DNA of 64,000 nt from G965229605 sp965229605. GTDB lineage: Bacteria > Pseudomonadota > Alphaproteobacteria > CBDDJK01. Within the stretch, counting starts at the first letter, position 1; the number at the start of each line of letters is the position of its first letter. Shown here piece by piece: positions 42,719 through 51,696 of the stretch. The position numbers and the translations under genes were made by a program. Below the pieces are notes generated by a model, which had not been told where the DNA came from, searched no databases, and saw nothing but the letters and a program-made list of their open reading frames with translations. The stretch spans positions 2,480,001 through 2,544,000 of the forward strand of contig OZ245892.1 of assembly GCA_965229605.1 (NCBI GenBank), read 5' to 3'.

Positions 42719-43129
42719 ATGTCCCTGTTTCGCCCTGTATGGAGCCGTCTTTTATGGGCGTTGCTACTGATTATCCTGTTTGCCCTGCCAGCCCCGGCTA
42801 AGGATAAGCATACCGAAGCCGATTACAATAAAATCTATTGTGACTTGATTGGCGGTCAAACAGAGGTCAGACATGCCTATACCACCGATGCGGGTGAAAC
42901 CGGCTATATCATCGTCGATTGCGAAACCGCTACAGAGGTGATCGAGGGCGGGCTAGACAAACGCTCCAGCCTTGATTCCATCCAGCAAGCCCTGTTCTTT
43001 GGCTATTTAACCGGAAAAAAGCCGGTTGTTGTCATCTATGACACCGATGGCATCGAAGGCAAAATAGAATACCGCCTCAAAATCACCACAAAACTTACCG
43101 GGATTGCCTTTACAATATTTCCCGATTAA
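42719..43129 (+). CDS. Small exported protein, unknown
   Basis: This 136-residue protein has an N-terminal signal peptide (LLWALLLIILFALPAPAKD). The mature part has one YIIVDCETATEVIEGGLDK segment, typical of small secreted or envelope proteins. Two cysteines (IYCDLIGG and VDCETAT) might form a disulfide. I do not recognise a family. It stands alone, followed by a VOC-family gene 35 bp downstream. Confidence 0.6.
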   Translation: MSLFRPVWSRLLWALLLIILFALPAPAKDKHTEADYNKIYCDLIGGQTEVRHAYTTDAGETGYIIVDCETATEVIEGGLDKRSSLDSIQQALFFGYLTGKKPVVVIYDTDGIEGKIEYRLKITTKLTGIAFTIFPD

Positions 43130-43164
43130 CAGAAGATATCATCCGCCAAAAATAAGGAAAATCG

Positions 43165-43575
43165 ATGAAGCCAAGAATAAGCATGATCACCTTGGGGGTA
43201 AGAGACCTGCAAAAATCTATTGAATTTTATGAAAAGGGTCTTGGCCTGCCGCGTATGGACTCGCCGCCGGAAGTGGCTTTTTTTACGCTGAACGGCACAT
43301 GGCTGGGGTTATACGGCTGGGATGCTTTAGCCAAAGACGCAGGCGTGGATGCAAAGGGAAGCGGGTTTAACGGCTTCACGCTTGCTCATAATTTGGCCAG
43401 CGAAACAGAGGTTGACCAGTTTTTTGAAGAGGCCTTGGCTGCTGGCGCAATATCGGTAAAGAAGCCTCAAAAGGTTTTTTGGGGCGGCTATTCAGGCTAT
43501 TTCAAAGACCCCGATGGTCATTTGTGGGAAGTGGCCTATAACCCATTTGCATGGGTTGGCCCCCCAGATAATTAA
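43165..43575 (+). CDS. VOC-family (glyoxalase/bleomycin-resistance) protein
   Basis: The 136-residue protein has the two beta-alpha-beta-beta-beta repeats of the VOC fold: ISMITLGVRDLQKSIEFYEKGLGL at the start and GYSGYFKDPDGHLWEVAYNP at the end, with a metal-ligand-like glutamate in LWEVAY. Its specific substrate is not clear. It begins 35 bp after the unknown exported protein and is probably co-transcribed with it. Confidence 0.88.
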   Translation: MKPRISMITLGVRDLQKSIEFYEKGLGLPRMDSPPEVAFFTLNGTWLGLYGWDALAKDAGVDAKGSGFNGFTLAHNLASETEVDQFFEEALAAGAISVKKPQKVFWGGYSGYFKDPDGHLWEVAYNPFAWVGPPDN

Positions 43576-43633
43576 CGCTGCCAGTCGCCCCAATAACTAA
43601 GCGCCCCAATAATTAAGCGCATACGCGCTTAAA

Positions 43634-44227
43634 TCAAAGCTGATCTCCAACATGTGACCAGTTGATGATCTCCAGCACCGCCTTTAAATGATCCGGGCGG
43701 CGGTTCTGGTAATCCAGATAATAGGCATGTTCCCATACATCCAGGCCAAACAGGGTCTGGGTGCCTGCGGCAAACGGGCTGTCTCCGTTCGAGGTGCCTT
43801 CAATCGCCAGCTTGCCCCCCTTGACCGTCAGCCAAATCCAGCCCGAGCCAAAGACTCCAACACCTCCGGCGACAAATTTGTCTTTAAAGGACTGGAAGCC
43901 TCCAAAATCGCTTTCCATATGTTCAGCCAGCTTGCCGGTCGGGGCCTTCGACCCACCAGGCTTTAACGCATCCCAATACTGGATATGATTCCAGGCCTGA
44001 CCGGCCTGATTGAAAATGCCTTGATCAACACCACGGCTGGCCTTGACGATGTCTTCCAGCCCCATGTCCTCATATTTTGTGCCCGGAATCAGGTCATTCA
44101 GCTTGCCGAAATAAGCCGCATGGTGCTTGCCATGGTGCAACTCAACCGTCTGCGCAGAAATAACCGGCGCCAGATCAGCATGGGAAAAAGGCAGAGCAGG
44201 AAGTTCATGTTTTACACCAGCGCTCAT
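43634..44227 (-). CDS. sodB: Iron/manganese superoxide dismutase
   Basis: The 197-residue protein has all SodA/B metal ligands: the histidine in ELHHGKHHAAYF near residue 31, the one in QAWNHIQYW near 83, and the aspartate and histidine in LDVWEHAYYLDYQNRRPDH near 165-169. The GGVGVFGSGWIWL stretch and the FAAGTQ glutamine are of the Fe-SOD type, so SodB is the better name. It protects against superoxide in the cytoplasm. The start lies 146 bp from the divergent MR/MLE gene. Confidence 0.95.
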   Translation of the reverse strand: MSAGVKHELPALPFSHADLAPVISAQTVELHHGKHHAAYFGKLNDLIPGTKYEDMGLEDIVKASRGVDQGIFNQAGQAWNHIQYWDALKPGGSKAPTGKLAEHMESDFGGFQSFKDKFVAGGVGVFGSGWIWLTVKGGKLAIEGTSNGDSPFAAGTQTLFGLDVWEHAYYLDYQNRRPDHLKAVLEIINWSHVGDQL

Positions 44228-44373
44228 ATGTTGTCTCCTTATAAGATTAGAAATAATATCCGGGCCAGGCAGTCTATCACTTCTTTATTGCCTATCGCCC
44301 TTCATTCTCTTGCCAGCATAATATACTTATCAAGACTTGTCATCAACCTTGCAGGATAGCATAATTATTAGCC

Positions 44374-45480
44374 ATGAAAATCACCCGCGTCAGATGCTTT
44401 CAAACCGACCTTCCTTATGTAGGGGGCAAATATGTCTGGGGCAGCGGCAATGCCATTGAAATCGCCAAAGCCAATGTCGTTGTCATTGATACTGATGCAG
44501 GACTTCAGGGATGCGGTGAGTTTACGCCGTGCGGGGAAAATTACATGGTGGCGCATTCCGAAGGGGTTGTCGGCCTCGCCCGGATTGTTGCGCCCGCATT
44601 GCTTGGCGAAGACCCCCGGCAAGTCGCCCGAATAGAGCAGATTATGGACGAGACTATTCAAGGCCATGGCTATGCAAAGTCAGCCTTTGATATCGCCTGC
44701 TGGGACTTGTTGGCTCAATCCTGCGGGCAGCCTCTATGGATGCTTTTGGGCGGCAAACTCACCGATGGCGCGCCGATGTATCGGGTTGTCCCGCAAAAGG
44801 ACGTTCCCGAAACAATCCTGGAGCTCGAGGCCTATCGTGCGCAAGGCTACCGCCAGTTTCAGATCAAGGTAGGCGGTGACTGGCAACAGGATATTGAGCG
44901 CATAAAGGCGGTTGTGCCTTTACTGCATCCCGGAGAACAGGCTCTGGCGGACGCAAATCAGGGATGGCGCGTTGATCATGCTATTCGTGTGGCACGGGCG
45001 ACGCAACAGCTTGATTTTATTCTTGAACAGCCCTGCAAAACATATGACGAATGTATGCAGGTGCGCAGAATAGCGCAGCAGCCTATGAAGCTGGATGAAT
45101 GTATCACAGGCCTGGAGGTTGCGCGCAAAATCGTTGCAGAAAGAAGTGCTGAAGTTTGCTGTTTGAAAATCTCTAACCTTGGCGGCCTGTCAAAAGCCCG
45201 GCGGGTGCGCGATTTTCTGATCGAACACAGGATTCCCGTTGTGAGCGAGGACAGCTGGGGCGGCGAAATAACCACAGCAGCTGTTGCGCATTTTGCAGCC
45301 TCAACGCCCGCAAGATTCCTTCAAAATACCACAGACCTGATGAATTATAACACCCGCTCCACCGGGATCGGCGGCCCCACCGTCAAAAACGGAAAACTTT
45401 ACGCAACCGACACCCCTGGCCTGGGCGCCACCCCCGGTTTCAATAGCCTTGGCCAACCCGTTGCAGAATTTATATTATAG
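44374..45480 (+). CDS. Mandelate racemase/muconate lactonizing enzyme-family protein
   Basis: The 368-residue protein has the enolase-superfamily plan: an N-terminal capping domain and a barrel with QIKVGGD near residue 167, DANQGW near 192 and EQPC near 218, the DECI segment near 241 and LKISNLGG near 264. Metal ligands Asp, Glu and Asp are all present. The lysine in QIKVG and the second lysine in LKISN are candidate catalytic bases. The pattern resembles cis-3-hydroxy-L-proline dehydratase-like members, but the substrate cannot be settled here. Confidence 0.85.
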   Translation: MKITRVRCFQTDLPYVGGKYVWGSGNAIEIAKANVVVIDTDAGLQGCGEFTPCGENYMVAHSEGVVGLARIVAPALLGEDPRQVARIEQIMDETIQGHGYAKSAFDIACWDLLAQSCGQPLWMLLGGKLTDGAPMYRVVPQKDVPETILELEAYRAQGYRQFQIKVGGDWQQDIERIKAVVPLLHPGEQALADANQGWRVDHAIRVARATQQLDFILEQPCKTYDECMQVRRIAQQPMKLDECITGLEVARKIVAERSAEVCCLKISNLGGLSKARRVRDFLIEHRIPVVSEDSWGGEITTAAVAHFAASTPARFLQNTTDLMNYNTRSTGIGGPTVKNGKLYATDTPGLGATPGFNSLGQPVAEFIL

Positions 45481-45578
45481 TTAAAGCTACAGGGTTATGC
45501 CGACCCGCAGGGCAATGAGCATGGTTATAAAGGTTTAAAAAGTAACGCTTAATTTATGTAATAAAAGGGCAGAGAACA

Positions 45579-46328
45579 TTACAAAGAAAGTATGCTTTTT
45601 GCGACACCCTCCGCCAGTGAATGCACGTTCTTTGTTCTCTTAATTTTATTAAACAGGAACCGAAACGACCAAGAAGCATAGTCTGTTCCCAACTTAGACA
45701 GCAGGCCACAAGAAGAAACACCGCATAGTGCCCAGGCCCTGCTGTCTCCTCCATAACATAAATAAGCCTTTGCCAATTTCTTCAATACCTCCGTTTGCCG
45801 TTTACGCGCACGATGAAGTCCGAAATGAAACGCTTGTCTGGCCTCAGGGTCTTTTCCATGCCAGGCAATAGGCTCTAAATGCGCAACCGCGTCACCACGA
45901 AGAACAATATTATGCCCACTATCAACCCGGTCACAATTCAGACGACTTCTGGCCGGCGTGAATATAACCATTGGGCGAAAAAAGTTCATCCCCATAATCG
46001 TATCATTAGAATAGTAGTCCAGAAGGCCGATCTGGGCCCCAGTTACGTCAGGATTCTGGTTGAATAGCCTCCATGCAGATGCCAGGGCATCATCCCTCAT
46101 CAGAACGGTGTCAGCATCAATCTTTACAAAAAGATCAAAGTCTTGCTTCACTATATTCCAGGCATTCCAAAGAGAATTATGGGCTTCAAGCTCTCTTTGC
46201 CCAGAAATTACATGATGCTTGATCTCTACGTCTTGCTGTCTGTGGATCGCTGCACAACAGGCACCATATTCAGATTCATTGACATGTAATGTGCCAACAA
46301 AAATTTTGGGAAGATTTGCCTTAACCAG
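45579..46328 (-). CDS. Glycosyltransferase-like protein, non-canonical start
   Basis: The frame open upstream of the GTG at 46151 continues for 59 more codons to about 46328 and encodes a plausible glycosyltransferase beginning: KIFVGTLHVNESEYGACC, then NSLWNAWNIVKQDFDLFVKIDADTVL, where the DAD looks like a nucleotide-sugar-binding DxD. There is no ATG, GTG or TTG in that extension. A CTG at 46328 with GGGG eight bases upstream is the best candidate start. It follows the aminotransferase stop closely and may be translationally coupled. The protein (249 residues) would add a sugar or similar group to a surface glycan. Confidence 0.6.
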   Translation of the reverse strand: MVKANLPKIFVGTLHVNESEYGACCAAIHRQQDVEIKHHVISGQRELEAHNSLWNAWNIVKQDFDLFVKIDADTVLMRDDALASAWRLFNQNPDVTGAQIGLLDYYSNDTIMGMNFFRPMVIFTPARSRLNCDRVDSGHNIVLRGDAVAHLEPIAWHGKDPEARQAFHFGLHRARKRQTEVLKKLAKAYLCYGGDSRAWALCGVSSCGLLSKLGTDYASWSFRFLFNKIKRTKNVHSLAEGVAKSILSL

Positions 46329-46333
46329 CTTTG

Positions 46334-47473
46334 TTACCCCAGCAATTCGCGCACGCGATTAGTCATCATGCGCACATCTTTCTCTGTAATCCACCATCCA
46401 CAAGGCATCGAGATCTGACGATTGCTGAAATAACGTGTGTTTGGCAAATCGCAGGCACTGCCCTTGAAGGCGGTATAGAGATCATTTGGCAAATGCACTT
46501 GACCAGCCATAATCCCTTCCTGGTTTAATTGTTCCAGTATCGCATCTCGATCAACGGACTCATCTTCGATAATTGCGGTATAAACCCAGTGGCTTGAGGT
46601 CGCTTCCTTTGGAACGGGGCAGGGAAGAATACCGTCGATTTTCTTGAAGACTTCAGTGTAAATTGAAGCGTTATAGCGGTGTGATGCTAAAATTTCATCG
46701 ATGTGTGCCATCTGGGATAAACCAATAGCAGCGGAAATATTATTCATATTGAACTTGAAACCGACTTCACCGGGAAGTACGTCTGCTTGCCATCGCTGCC
46801 CCTTCCATTCGCCTTTTTCATCCTTGTGCTCATCTCGATCATATCCGAACCATTTCAACTTGCGTGCCAGCTTGAACTGTTCTTCATCCCGGCAAACAAG
46901 AGCTCCGCCATCACCGCAAGACAGATGCTTGATAGCTTGAAAAGAATAACAGGTAAAATCAGCAAAATCAGAAATTGAATCTCCGTTCCACTGGGCTCCT
47001 AAAGCATGCGCTGCATCCTGAACATGAAAAATGCCATGCTTCTTTGCCAGGGCATCAATTGCTTCCAGATGGTCGGGCGTTCCTGCCCAAGCCACACTGA
47101 CTATACACTTGGTCTCTGGTGTAATTTTAGCTTCGATATCAGCAGGATCAATTCCGCCGGATAATCGATCAATATCAGCCCAGATGATATTGCCCCCTAA
47201 ATTGATGATCGGTGTATTGCTGGCAATACAGGTCATAGCCGTTGTCACAACGTCCGTGCCAGATTCAACGCCGCACAGATGATAGGCAATCGTTAACGCA
47301 CTGGTGCAGGAATTGGTCAGGACAAGTTTATCTACGCCCAGCCATGCCGATATCTCTTTCTGGAACTGTGAGACTTGCAGGCCTTCATTGACAAAACCAG
47401 AGGCCAGAACTTCCCGCACGGCATGTGTTGCCTCGTCAACCGGCATATGGACTTTGAAAAGAGGATAAGACAT
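46334..47473 (-). CDS. DegT/DnrJ/EryC1/StrS-family sugar aminotransferase
   Basis: The 379-residue protein has the PLP-lysine in CYSFQAIKHLSCGDGG near residue 184 and the usual SCTSALTIAYHL, VHLPNDLY and HWVYTAI segments. Such enzymes transaminate 4-keto-6-deoxy nucleotide sugars, and the adjacent 4,6-dehydratase gene suggests a pair of the PseB/PseC kind. Both are on the minus strand, and this one lies 53 bp after the dehydratase gene. Confidence 0.92.
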   Translation of the reverse strand: MSYPLFKVHMPVDEATHAVREVLASGFVNEGLQVSQFQKEISAWLGVDKLVLTNSCTSALTIAYHLCGVESGTDVVTTAMTCIASNTPIINLGGNIIWADIDRLSGGIDPADIEAKITPETKCIVSVAWAGTPDHLEAIDALAKKHGIFHVQDAAHALGAQWNGDSISDFADFTCYSFQAIKHLSCGDGGALVCRDEEQFKLARKLKWFGYDRDEHKDEKGEWKGQRWQADVLPGEVGFKFNMNNISAAIGLSQMAHIDEILASHRYNASIYTEVFKKIDGILPCPVPKEATSSHWVYTAIIEDESVDRDAILEQLNQEGIMAGQVHLPNDLYTAFKGSACDLPNTRYFSNRQISMPCGWWITEKDVRMMTNRVRELLG

Positions 47474-47526
47474 GTGTGAGCCCTTAATACTTTGTGTGAA
47501 CCCGTTACCAAAATAGAAGAACAGCT

Positions 47527-48555
47527 CTATTCAGGGTTATGCGTATTTATTTCCTCGATCTCTCGACCAACGAATTCACTCAAGTTCTTGTCAAGGATAC
47601 CCAGAGAATCCAGATAATCAGCCAATTCACCCTGACTCATAACATCCTGATTAGAGTAATAATCGAACATTTCGGCGTCAAGTGAAATTGGGGCATGCGC
47701 GGGTGCCATACGATAAATATCGCCATCCAAAGTGACACGGACAGATTCAGAATTATTGATCAGACCTTCATGCATTTTTTCTCCGGGGCGAATACCCACA
47801 ATCTTGATCGGCTTACCGCTTCGTTCGCTGAAAATACGGGCAAGGTCGATAATGCGCATCGCCTTTAATCGCGGCAAGAAAATTTCACCAGATCTTGCAT
47901 TTTTAACGGCATTGATAATAAGGTCAATACTTTGATCCAAGGTCATGACAAAACGCGTCATATCCTTGTGAGTCACGGTCAATGCATCGCTGTTATTTGC
48001 TTGCCACTTGAAAAGCGGAATAATAGAGCCACGAGATTCCAGGACATTACCGTAGCGGACTGCGACAAAACGAGGTGTTTCACATGAAAGATACAAGCTG
48101 GTGATCATGCGTTCCGCGATTGCTTTACACATGCCATAAACATTTGCAGGCGCGCAGGCTTTATCAGTAGAAATTAAGTTGACGACCTTCAGCTCTGTTA
48201 AGCGATCAATGCTGCGTATCACAGCATCAGCTACATTCTTGATGCCAAGAATATTTGTCTGGATACTTTCAAAAGGCGAGTTTTCACAAGTATCCACTTG
48301 TTTAAGAGCACTGGCGATCAAAATAATAGTCGGTCGATAGGCTGTAATCACCTCTTCAACACGCGTGTAGTCTCGAATATCGCCAATGGCGTATTTTACG
48401 GATGGATTGTTGACTTCATTCCTAATGGTCCAATGCTTCGCCTCGTCCCGTGAAAAAAGAAGGAGATCATTATCGTCTATCAAACGGCGAACCAAAGAGC
48501 GGCCTAGAGAACCAGTGCCGCCAAAAATTAAAATTTTCTCACCTGAAATATGCAA
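47527..48555 (-). CDS. UDP-N-acetylglucosamine 4,6-dehydratase-like protein
   Basis: The 342-residue protein is an extended SDR: NAD motif FGGTGSLGRSL near residue 12, an ALKQVDTCE region, catalytic STDKACAP and the YGMCK triad segment near residue 140. It resembles the PseB/FlaA1 family that makes UDP-4-keto-6-deoxy sugars. With the neighbouring aminotransferase it should yield a 4-amino-4,6-dideoxy sugar for a glycan. The cluster is AT-richer than its surroundings. Confidence 0.88.
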   Translation of the reverse strand: MHISGEKILIFGGTGSLGRSLVRRLIDDNDLLLFSRDEAKHWTIRNEVNNPSVKYAIGDIRDYTRVEEVITAYRPTIILIASALKQVDTCENSPFESIQTNILGIKNVADAVIRSIDRLTELKVVNLISTDKACAPANVYGMCKAIAERMITSLYLSCETPRFVAVRYGNVLESRGSIIPLFKWQANNSDALTVTHKDMTRFVMTLDQSIDLIINAVKNARSGEIFLPRLKAMRIIDLARIFSERSGKPIKIVGIRPGEKMHEGLINNSESVRVTLDGDIYRMAPAHAPISLDAEMFDYYSNQDVMSQGELADYLDSLGILDKNLSEFVGREIEEINTHNPE

Positions 48556-48619
48556 TTTAAAGCCCCTTTTCTATCAAATGCACATTTTATAGCACAATAA
48601 TATAAGCGTTAATTTTATT

Positions 48620-49069
48620 TTATCTGCTTGGAAGTTTAATTGCAATGGCCTGACCGGAAGAAAGCACAAGTGGTATTTCTGGTTTGTCTACAAAAAAATT
48701 GTCAACGGCTTCTCTCGCTCCAGGGCAACTTGGAAATCCGTAGTCATCAAAAACTATAAACCCGCCATCAAGCAGCCGATCATAAATAAATTTACAGCAA
48801 TCAACAACAGACTGGTATATATCAACATCCACGTGAGCCACTATCAATTTCTTGTCCTCCAGGCCAGTAAATGTTGCGGGGATAAAACCTTTATGAAAAA
48901 TAGTTTTCTCGCCTCCAGTTACATCTATTTGGACTTGTTCCAGGTTGGTATTGCTAAAATCTCCTTCTTGATGAAAATCCTTTTCAGTATCCGCCTCAGG
49001 CATGCCTTCAAAGGTACCAAAAAGTCGTAATTTTACCGGTTGCCCTATTATTTTTTTAAAGACATTCAA
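48620..49069 (-). pseudogene. TylF-like methyltransferase, N-terminally truncated
   Basis: The 149-residue frame has the C-terminal two-thirds of a TylF/MycF-like methyltransferase: LFGTFEGMPEADTEK, VAHVDVDIYQSVVDC and GGFIVFDDYGFPSCPG. The SAM-binding glycine loop of the normal N-terminus is missing. The only start is a TTG, and the upstream frame stays open for only about 19 more codons with no ATG or GTG. A different frame just upstream (MNEYRRHLDD start at about 49172) might be the lost N-terminus, suggesting a frameshift. Either it is a decayed gene or it uses an unseen start. Confidence 0.55.
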
Positions 49070-49311
49070 AAAAGTCCTGCAATGTGGACAAAGGTCAAAA
49101 TCTGGTATGGACTTTTGTTTTGTTTAGCATGCTTGACACACGGGTGTCATCTAGATGTCTTCTGTACTCGTTCATATTGAATCAGACATATAAGCCGTAT
49201 TCTAAGTAAAATTATTGCTGGTCAGGCAAGGAGGCAAATTTTTCTTTATAAATCAGTCCTGAAAAAGTATATGGGCAAGAGGAGACATTAAAGGCTTTTA
49301 ACAGGTAGATT

Positions 49312-50568
49312 ATGGCGCATATTGCATTGATTGGCGGGGGGCGGGCGGCGGCGGCCTGTGCGCGAAAACTGCGGGCATGCGGGTTTGACGGGCAGCTGTC
49401 TATTTTCTGTGCTGAAAATCACCTGCCCTATGACCGTCCGCCCCTGTCAAAAAGCTATTTAAAGTCAAAAAGCTATTTAAAGCAACAGGCTGGCTCAGAA
49501 AACCTGCTGATTTATCCGCAGAAATTCTATGATGATCAGGGTATTTCTCTTTTCCTGTCAACCCGCATAGACCGGATTGATCCGGCCCGTAAAACCCTTT
49601 CATCCGGTACGCAGGCCTGGTCATACGACCAGCTTGTCCTGGCAACCGGGGCCAGCGCGCGTCCGTTGCCGCCCTTTCCGATGCCGGATGAAATGCCGGT
49701 CTATATCCTGCGTGATCAGAATGATGCCCATATCCTGCAACCGCACTTGCAGCCGGATCGCCAACTTTTGATAATAGGTGGCGGTTATGTCGGGCTTGAG
49801 GTCGCTGCGACCGCAACTTTGCTTGGGTTGAAAGTGACGGTTATCGAGCGCGCCCCGCGCATTTTACAACGCGTGGCATCAGAAAACCTGTCAGTGATTG
49901 TGCGAAACCTGCACCAGGCGCATGGGGTTGAAATCAAAGAAGATGCTTTTGTTGAGAAAATTGACCGGGATGGATCACAAAATAAGGCTCATTTAAGTGA
50001 TGGCACAAAGATTAACTGCGATCTTGTTCTTGCCGGGGTCGGTGCCATGCCCAATGTTGCGCTTGCTGATTCTGCAGGAATTGAGCTTGAGAATGGCATT
50101 AGAACAGATATCTATGGACAGACATCCATTCCTTCTATCTGGGCGATTGGGGATTGCGCGTCCTTCCCGTATAAAGACTCGCGTATCCGGCTGGAAAGTA
50201 TTCAAAACGCCATTGATCAGGCTGAAACCGTTGCCGAAAATATCCTTGGGCAGCAAAAACCCTATCGCCCGGTGCCAACTTTCTGGTCCGAACAATATAA
50301 AACCATGATCCAGATTGCCGGCCTTCGGACTGAAGGGGGTGAGACGATCCCCCGGCCCAATATCCGCCCCGATAAAGAGCCCAATGATCCGGCAGACCCT
50401 TCAGCCTCTTTCTGGTTTTATCAGGGACAGGAACTCTGTGCGGTTGAAGCGGTTGCCGATGCCAAAAGCTTTCTCTCCGCCCGTCGCTTTCTAACAGACG
50501 GCTTTTCCCCTCCGCGCGATAAAATCGCCGATCCAACCATTAGCCTCAAACAAATGCGCCCATCATAA
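49312..50568 (+). CDS. NAD(P)/FAD-dependent ferredoxin (rubredoxin) reductase
   Basis: The 418-residue protein has an FAD-binding Rossmann GGGRAAAACARKLR at the start and an NAD-binding GGGYVGLEVAATA near residue 158, plus the FAD-closing segment SIWAIGDCASFP near 275. It matches the ferredoxin reductases of multi-component oxygenases and similar systems. A tandem 18-bp duplication at 49447-49482 duplicates the KSYLKS segment in the protein. No oxygenase gene is adjacent. Confidence 0.88.
   Translation: MAHIALIGGGRAAAACARKLRACGFDGQLSIFCAENHLPYDRPPLSKSYLKSKSYLKQQAGSENLLIYPQKFYDDQGISLFLSTRIDRIDPARKTLSSGTQAWSYDQLVLATGASARPLPPFPMPDEMPVYILRDQNDAHILQPHLQPDRQLLIIGGGYVGLEVAATATLLGLKVTVIERAPRILQRVASENLSVIVRNLHQAHGVEIKEDAFVEKIDRDGSQNKAHLSDGTKINCDLVLAGVGAMPNVALADSAGIELENGIRTDIYGQTSIPSIWAIGDCASFPYKDSRIRLESIQNAIDQAETVAENILGQQKPYRPVPTFWSEQYKTMIQIAGLRTEGGETIPRPNIRPDKEPNDPADPSASFWFYQGQELCAVEAVADAKSFLSARRFLTDGFSPPRDKIADPTISLKQMRPS
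49447..49482 (+). repeat. Tandem 18-bp duplication inside the ferredoxin reductase gene
   Basis: Two identical 18-base copies (beginning TCAAAAAGC) at 49447-49464 and 49465-49482 lie within the gene and add six residues in frame (SKSYLK repeated). They lie after the PYDRPPLSKSYL segment of the FAD domain. This is a recent in-frame duplication. Confidence 0.85.
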
Positions 50569-50644
50569 AAAGCCCCACGCCGTTTTTGTTGTGAATTGAA
50601 TCATTATTGATATTGTATCTGATATAAAATCAGGGAGATTGAAC

Positions 50645-51598
50645 ATGAAACTGAACCTGTCAGCGCGTGTCGTTGAATATTTAGAGCAGAACCCCGAACA
50701 GAAATTTACAGCCCGGGAGATCGCCGAATGGGTATTTGAAAATTATCCAAATGAATGTCGTGAAAAACAAGAGCGCTCCAAGGCTACTGTATACCCAATC
50801 AACGATGACGCATCACTGGTTCAGCAACTTGTTGCTGAAATTGGTACCAGGCGTCCGCGCTTGCAGAAAAAGCACCCGAAAATTAAAACCACGGAAGGTC
50901 GTCCTCGGAAATATTACTTTACTGAATCAACCGATAGTGCAGAGATTGAAAATGCTGAGAGAGACAGCTCCTCTCCGGGCGGAAGTATCAACGGCTCTAA
51001 GGGTAAAGAACAGGATCTTTACCCATTTTTATCTCAATATCTCTGGTCAGAACTCAAAGTTTATAGCAAGCGTATTAATGAAAAGCGTTCTCGTAACTCT
51101 CAGGGCCGTGATGGCAATAAATGGCTTCATCCAGATCTTGTTGGTATGCAAAACCTCAGTGAGGATTGGAACGATGAAATCAAAAATTGCGTTAGTCAAT
51201 ATGCTGATAAAAAAACAAAGCTCTGGTCATTTGAAGTTAAGAGATTGATAAATAGATCAAACGTTCGTGAAAGCTTTTTTCAAACAGTAAGCAATTCTTC
51301 ATGGGCTAATTTTGGCTATCTGGTTGCTGCTAGGATTGAAGGTGTTGATACGTTGAAAGAACTTCAGATGCTTTCCAGTCTGCATGGAATTGGTTTTATT
51401 AGTCTTGATGTAGAAAATCCATCTGAAAGCCAGATCATGATTCCAGCCAAAGAGCGGAGTGACATTGATTGGGATACAGCAAATAGATTAACTGAAGAAA
51501 ACAAAGACTTTCTGGAATATATCAAGTCCGTTCGCATGTTTTATCAAACAGACGTAGTAGAGGAGTCCGGCTGGGATATCAAAACGGAGCAAGACTAA
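50645..51598 (+). CDS. HrgA-like protein (COG2958 family)
   Basis: The 317-residue protein (from the ATG with AGGGAG upstream) opens with a winged-helix-like region (TAREIAEWVFENYPNECREK) and the GRPRKYYF segment. A C-terminal conserved part follows: LSQYLWSELKVYSKRINEKRS, then NKWLHPDLVGM. This matches the HrgA/COG2958 family, first noticed next to or in place of restriction genes in Helicobacter. It may be a DNA-binding or nuclease-like protein, but its biochemical role is not established. The adjacent EVE-domain gene is convergent. Confidence 0.78.
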   Translation: MKLNLSARVVEYLEQNPEQKFTAREIAEWVFENYPNECREKQERSKATVYPINDDASLVQQLVAEIGTRRPRLQKKHPKIKTTEGRPRKYYFTESTDSAEIENAERDSSSPGGSINGSKGKEQDLYPFLSQYLWSELKVYSKRINEKRSRNSQGRDGNKWLHPDLVGMQNLSEDWNDEIKNCVSQYADKKTKLWSFEVKRLINRSNVRESFFQTVSNSSWANFGYLVAARIEGVDTLKELQMLSSLHGIGFISLDVENPSESQIMIPAKERSDIDWDTANRLTEENKDFLEYIKSVRMFYQTDVVEESGWDIKTEQD

Positions 51599-51696
51599 TT
51601 TAGAGATTGTTCTTGGCTAATAACCTGAAAATCAATTCCTCCTTGAAGGAATTTTTCTGCTAAAACTATAAAAAGCAGGACTTAGTTTGCTCTGTC

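Noticed and set aside
42540..42770. Short plus-strand frame before the small exported protein
   Set aside because: No ribosome-binding site, a Cys-rich random composition and overlap with the palindrome.
45579..46151. Glycosyltransferase starting at the GTG at 46151
   Set aside because: The upstream frame clearly continues with a protein-like N-terminus, so this start would cut off the beginning of the domain.
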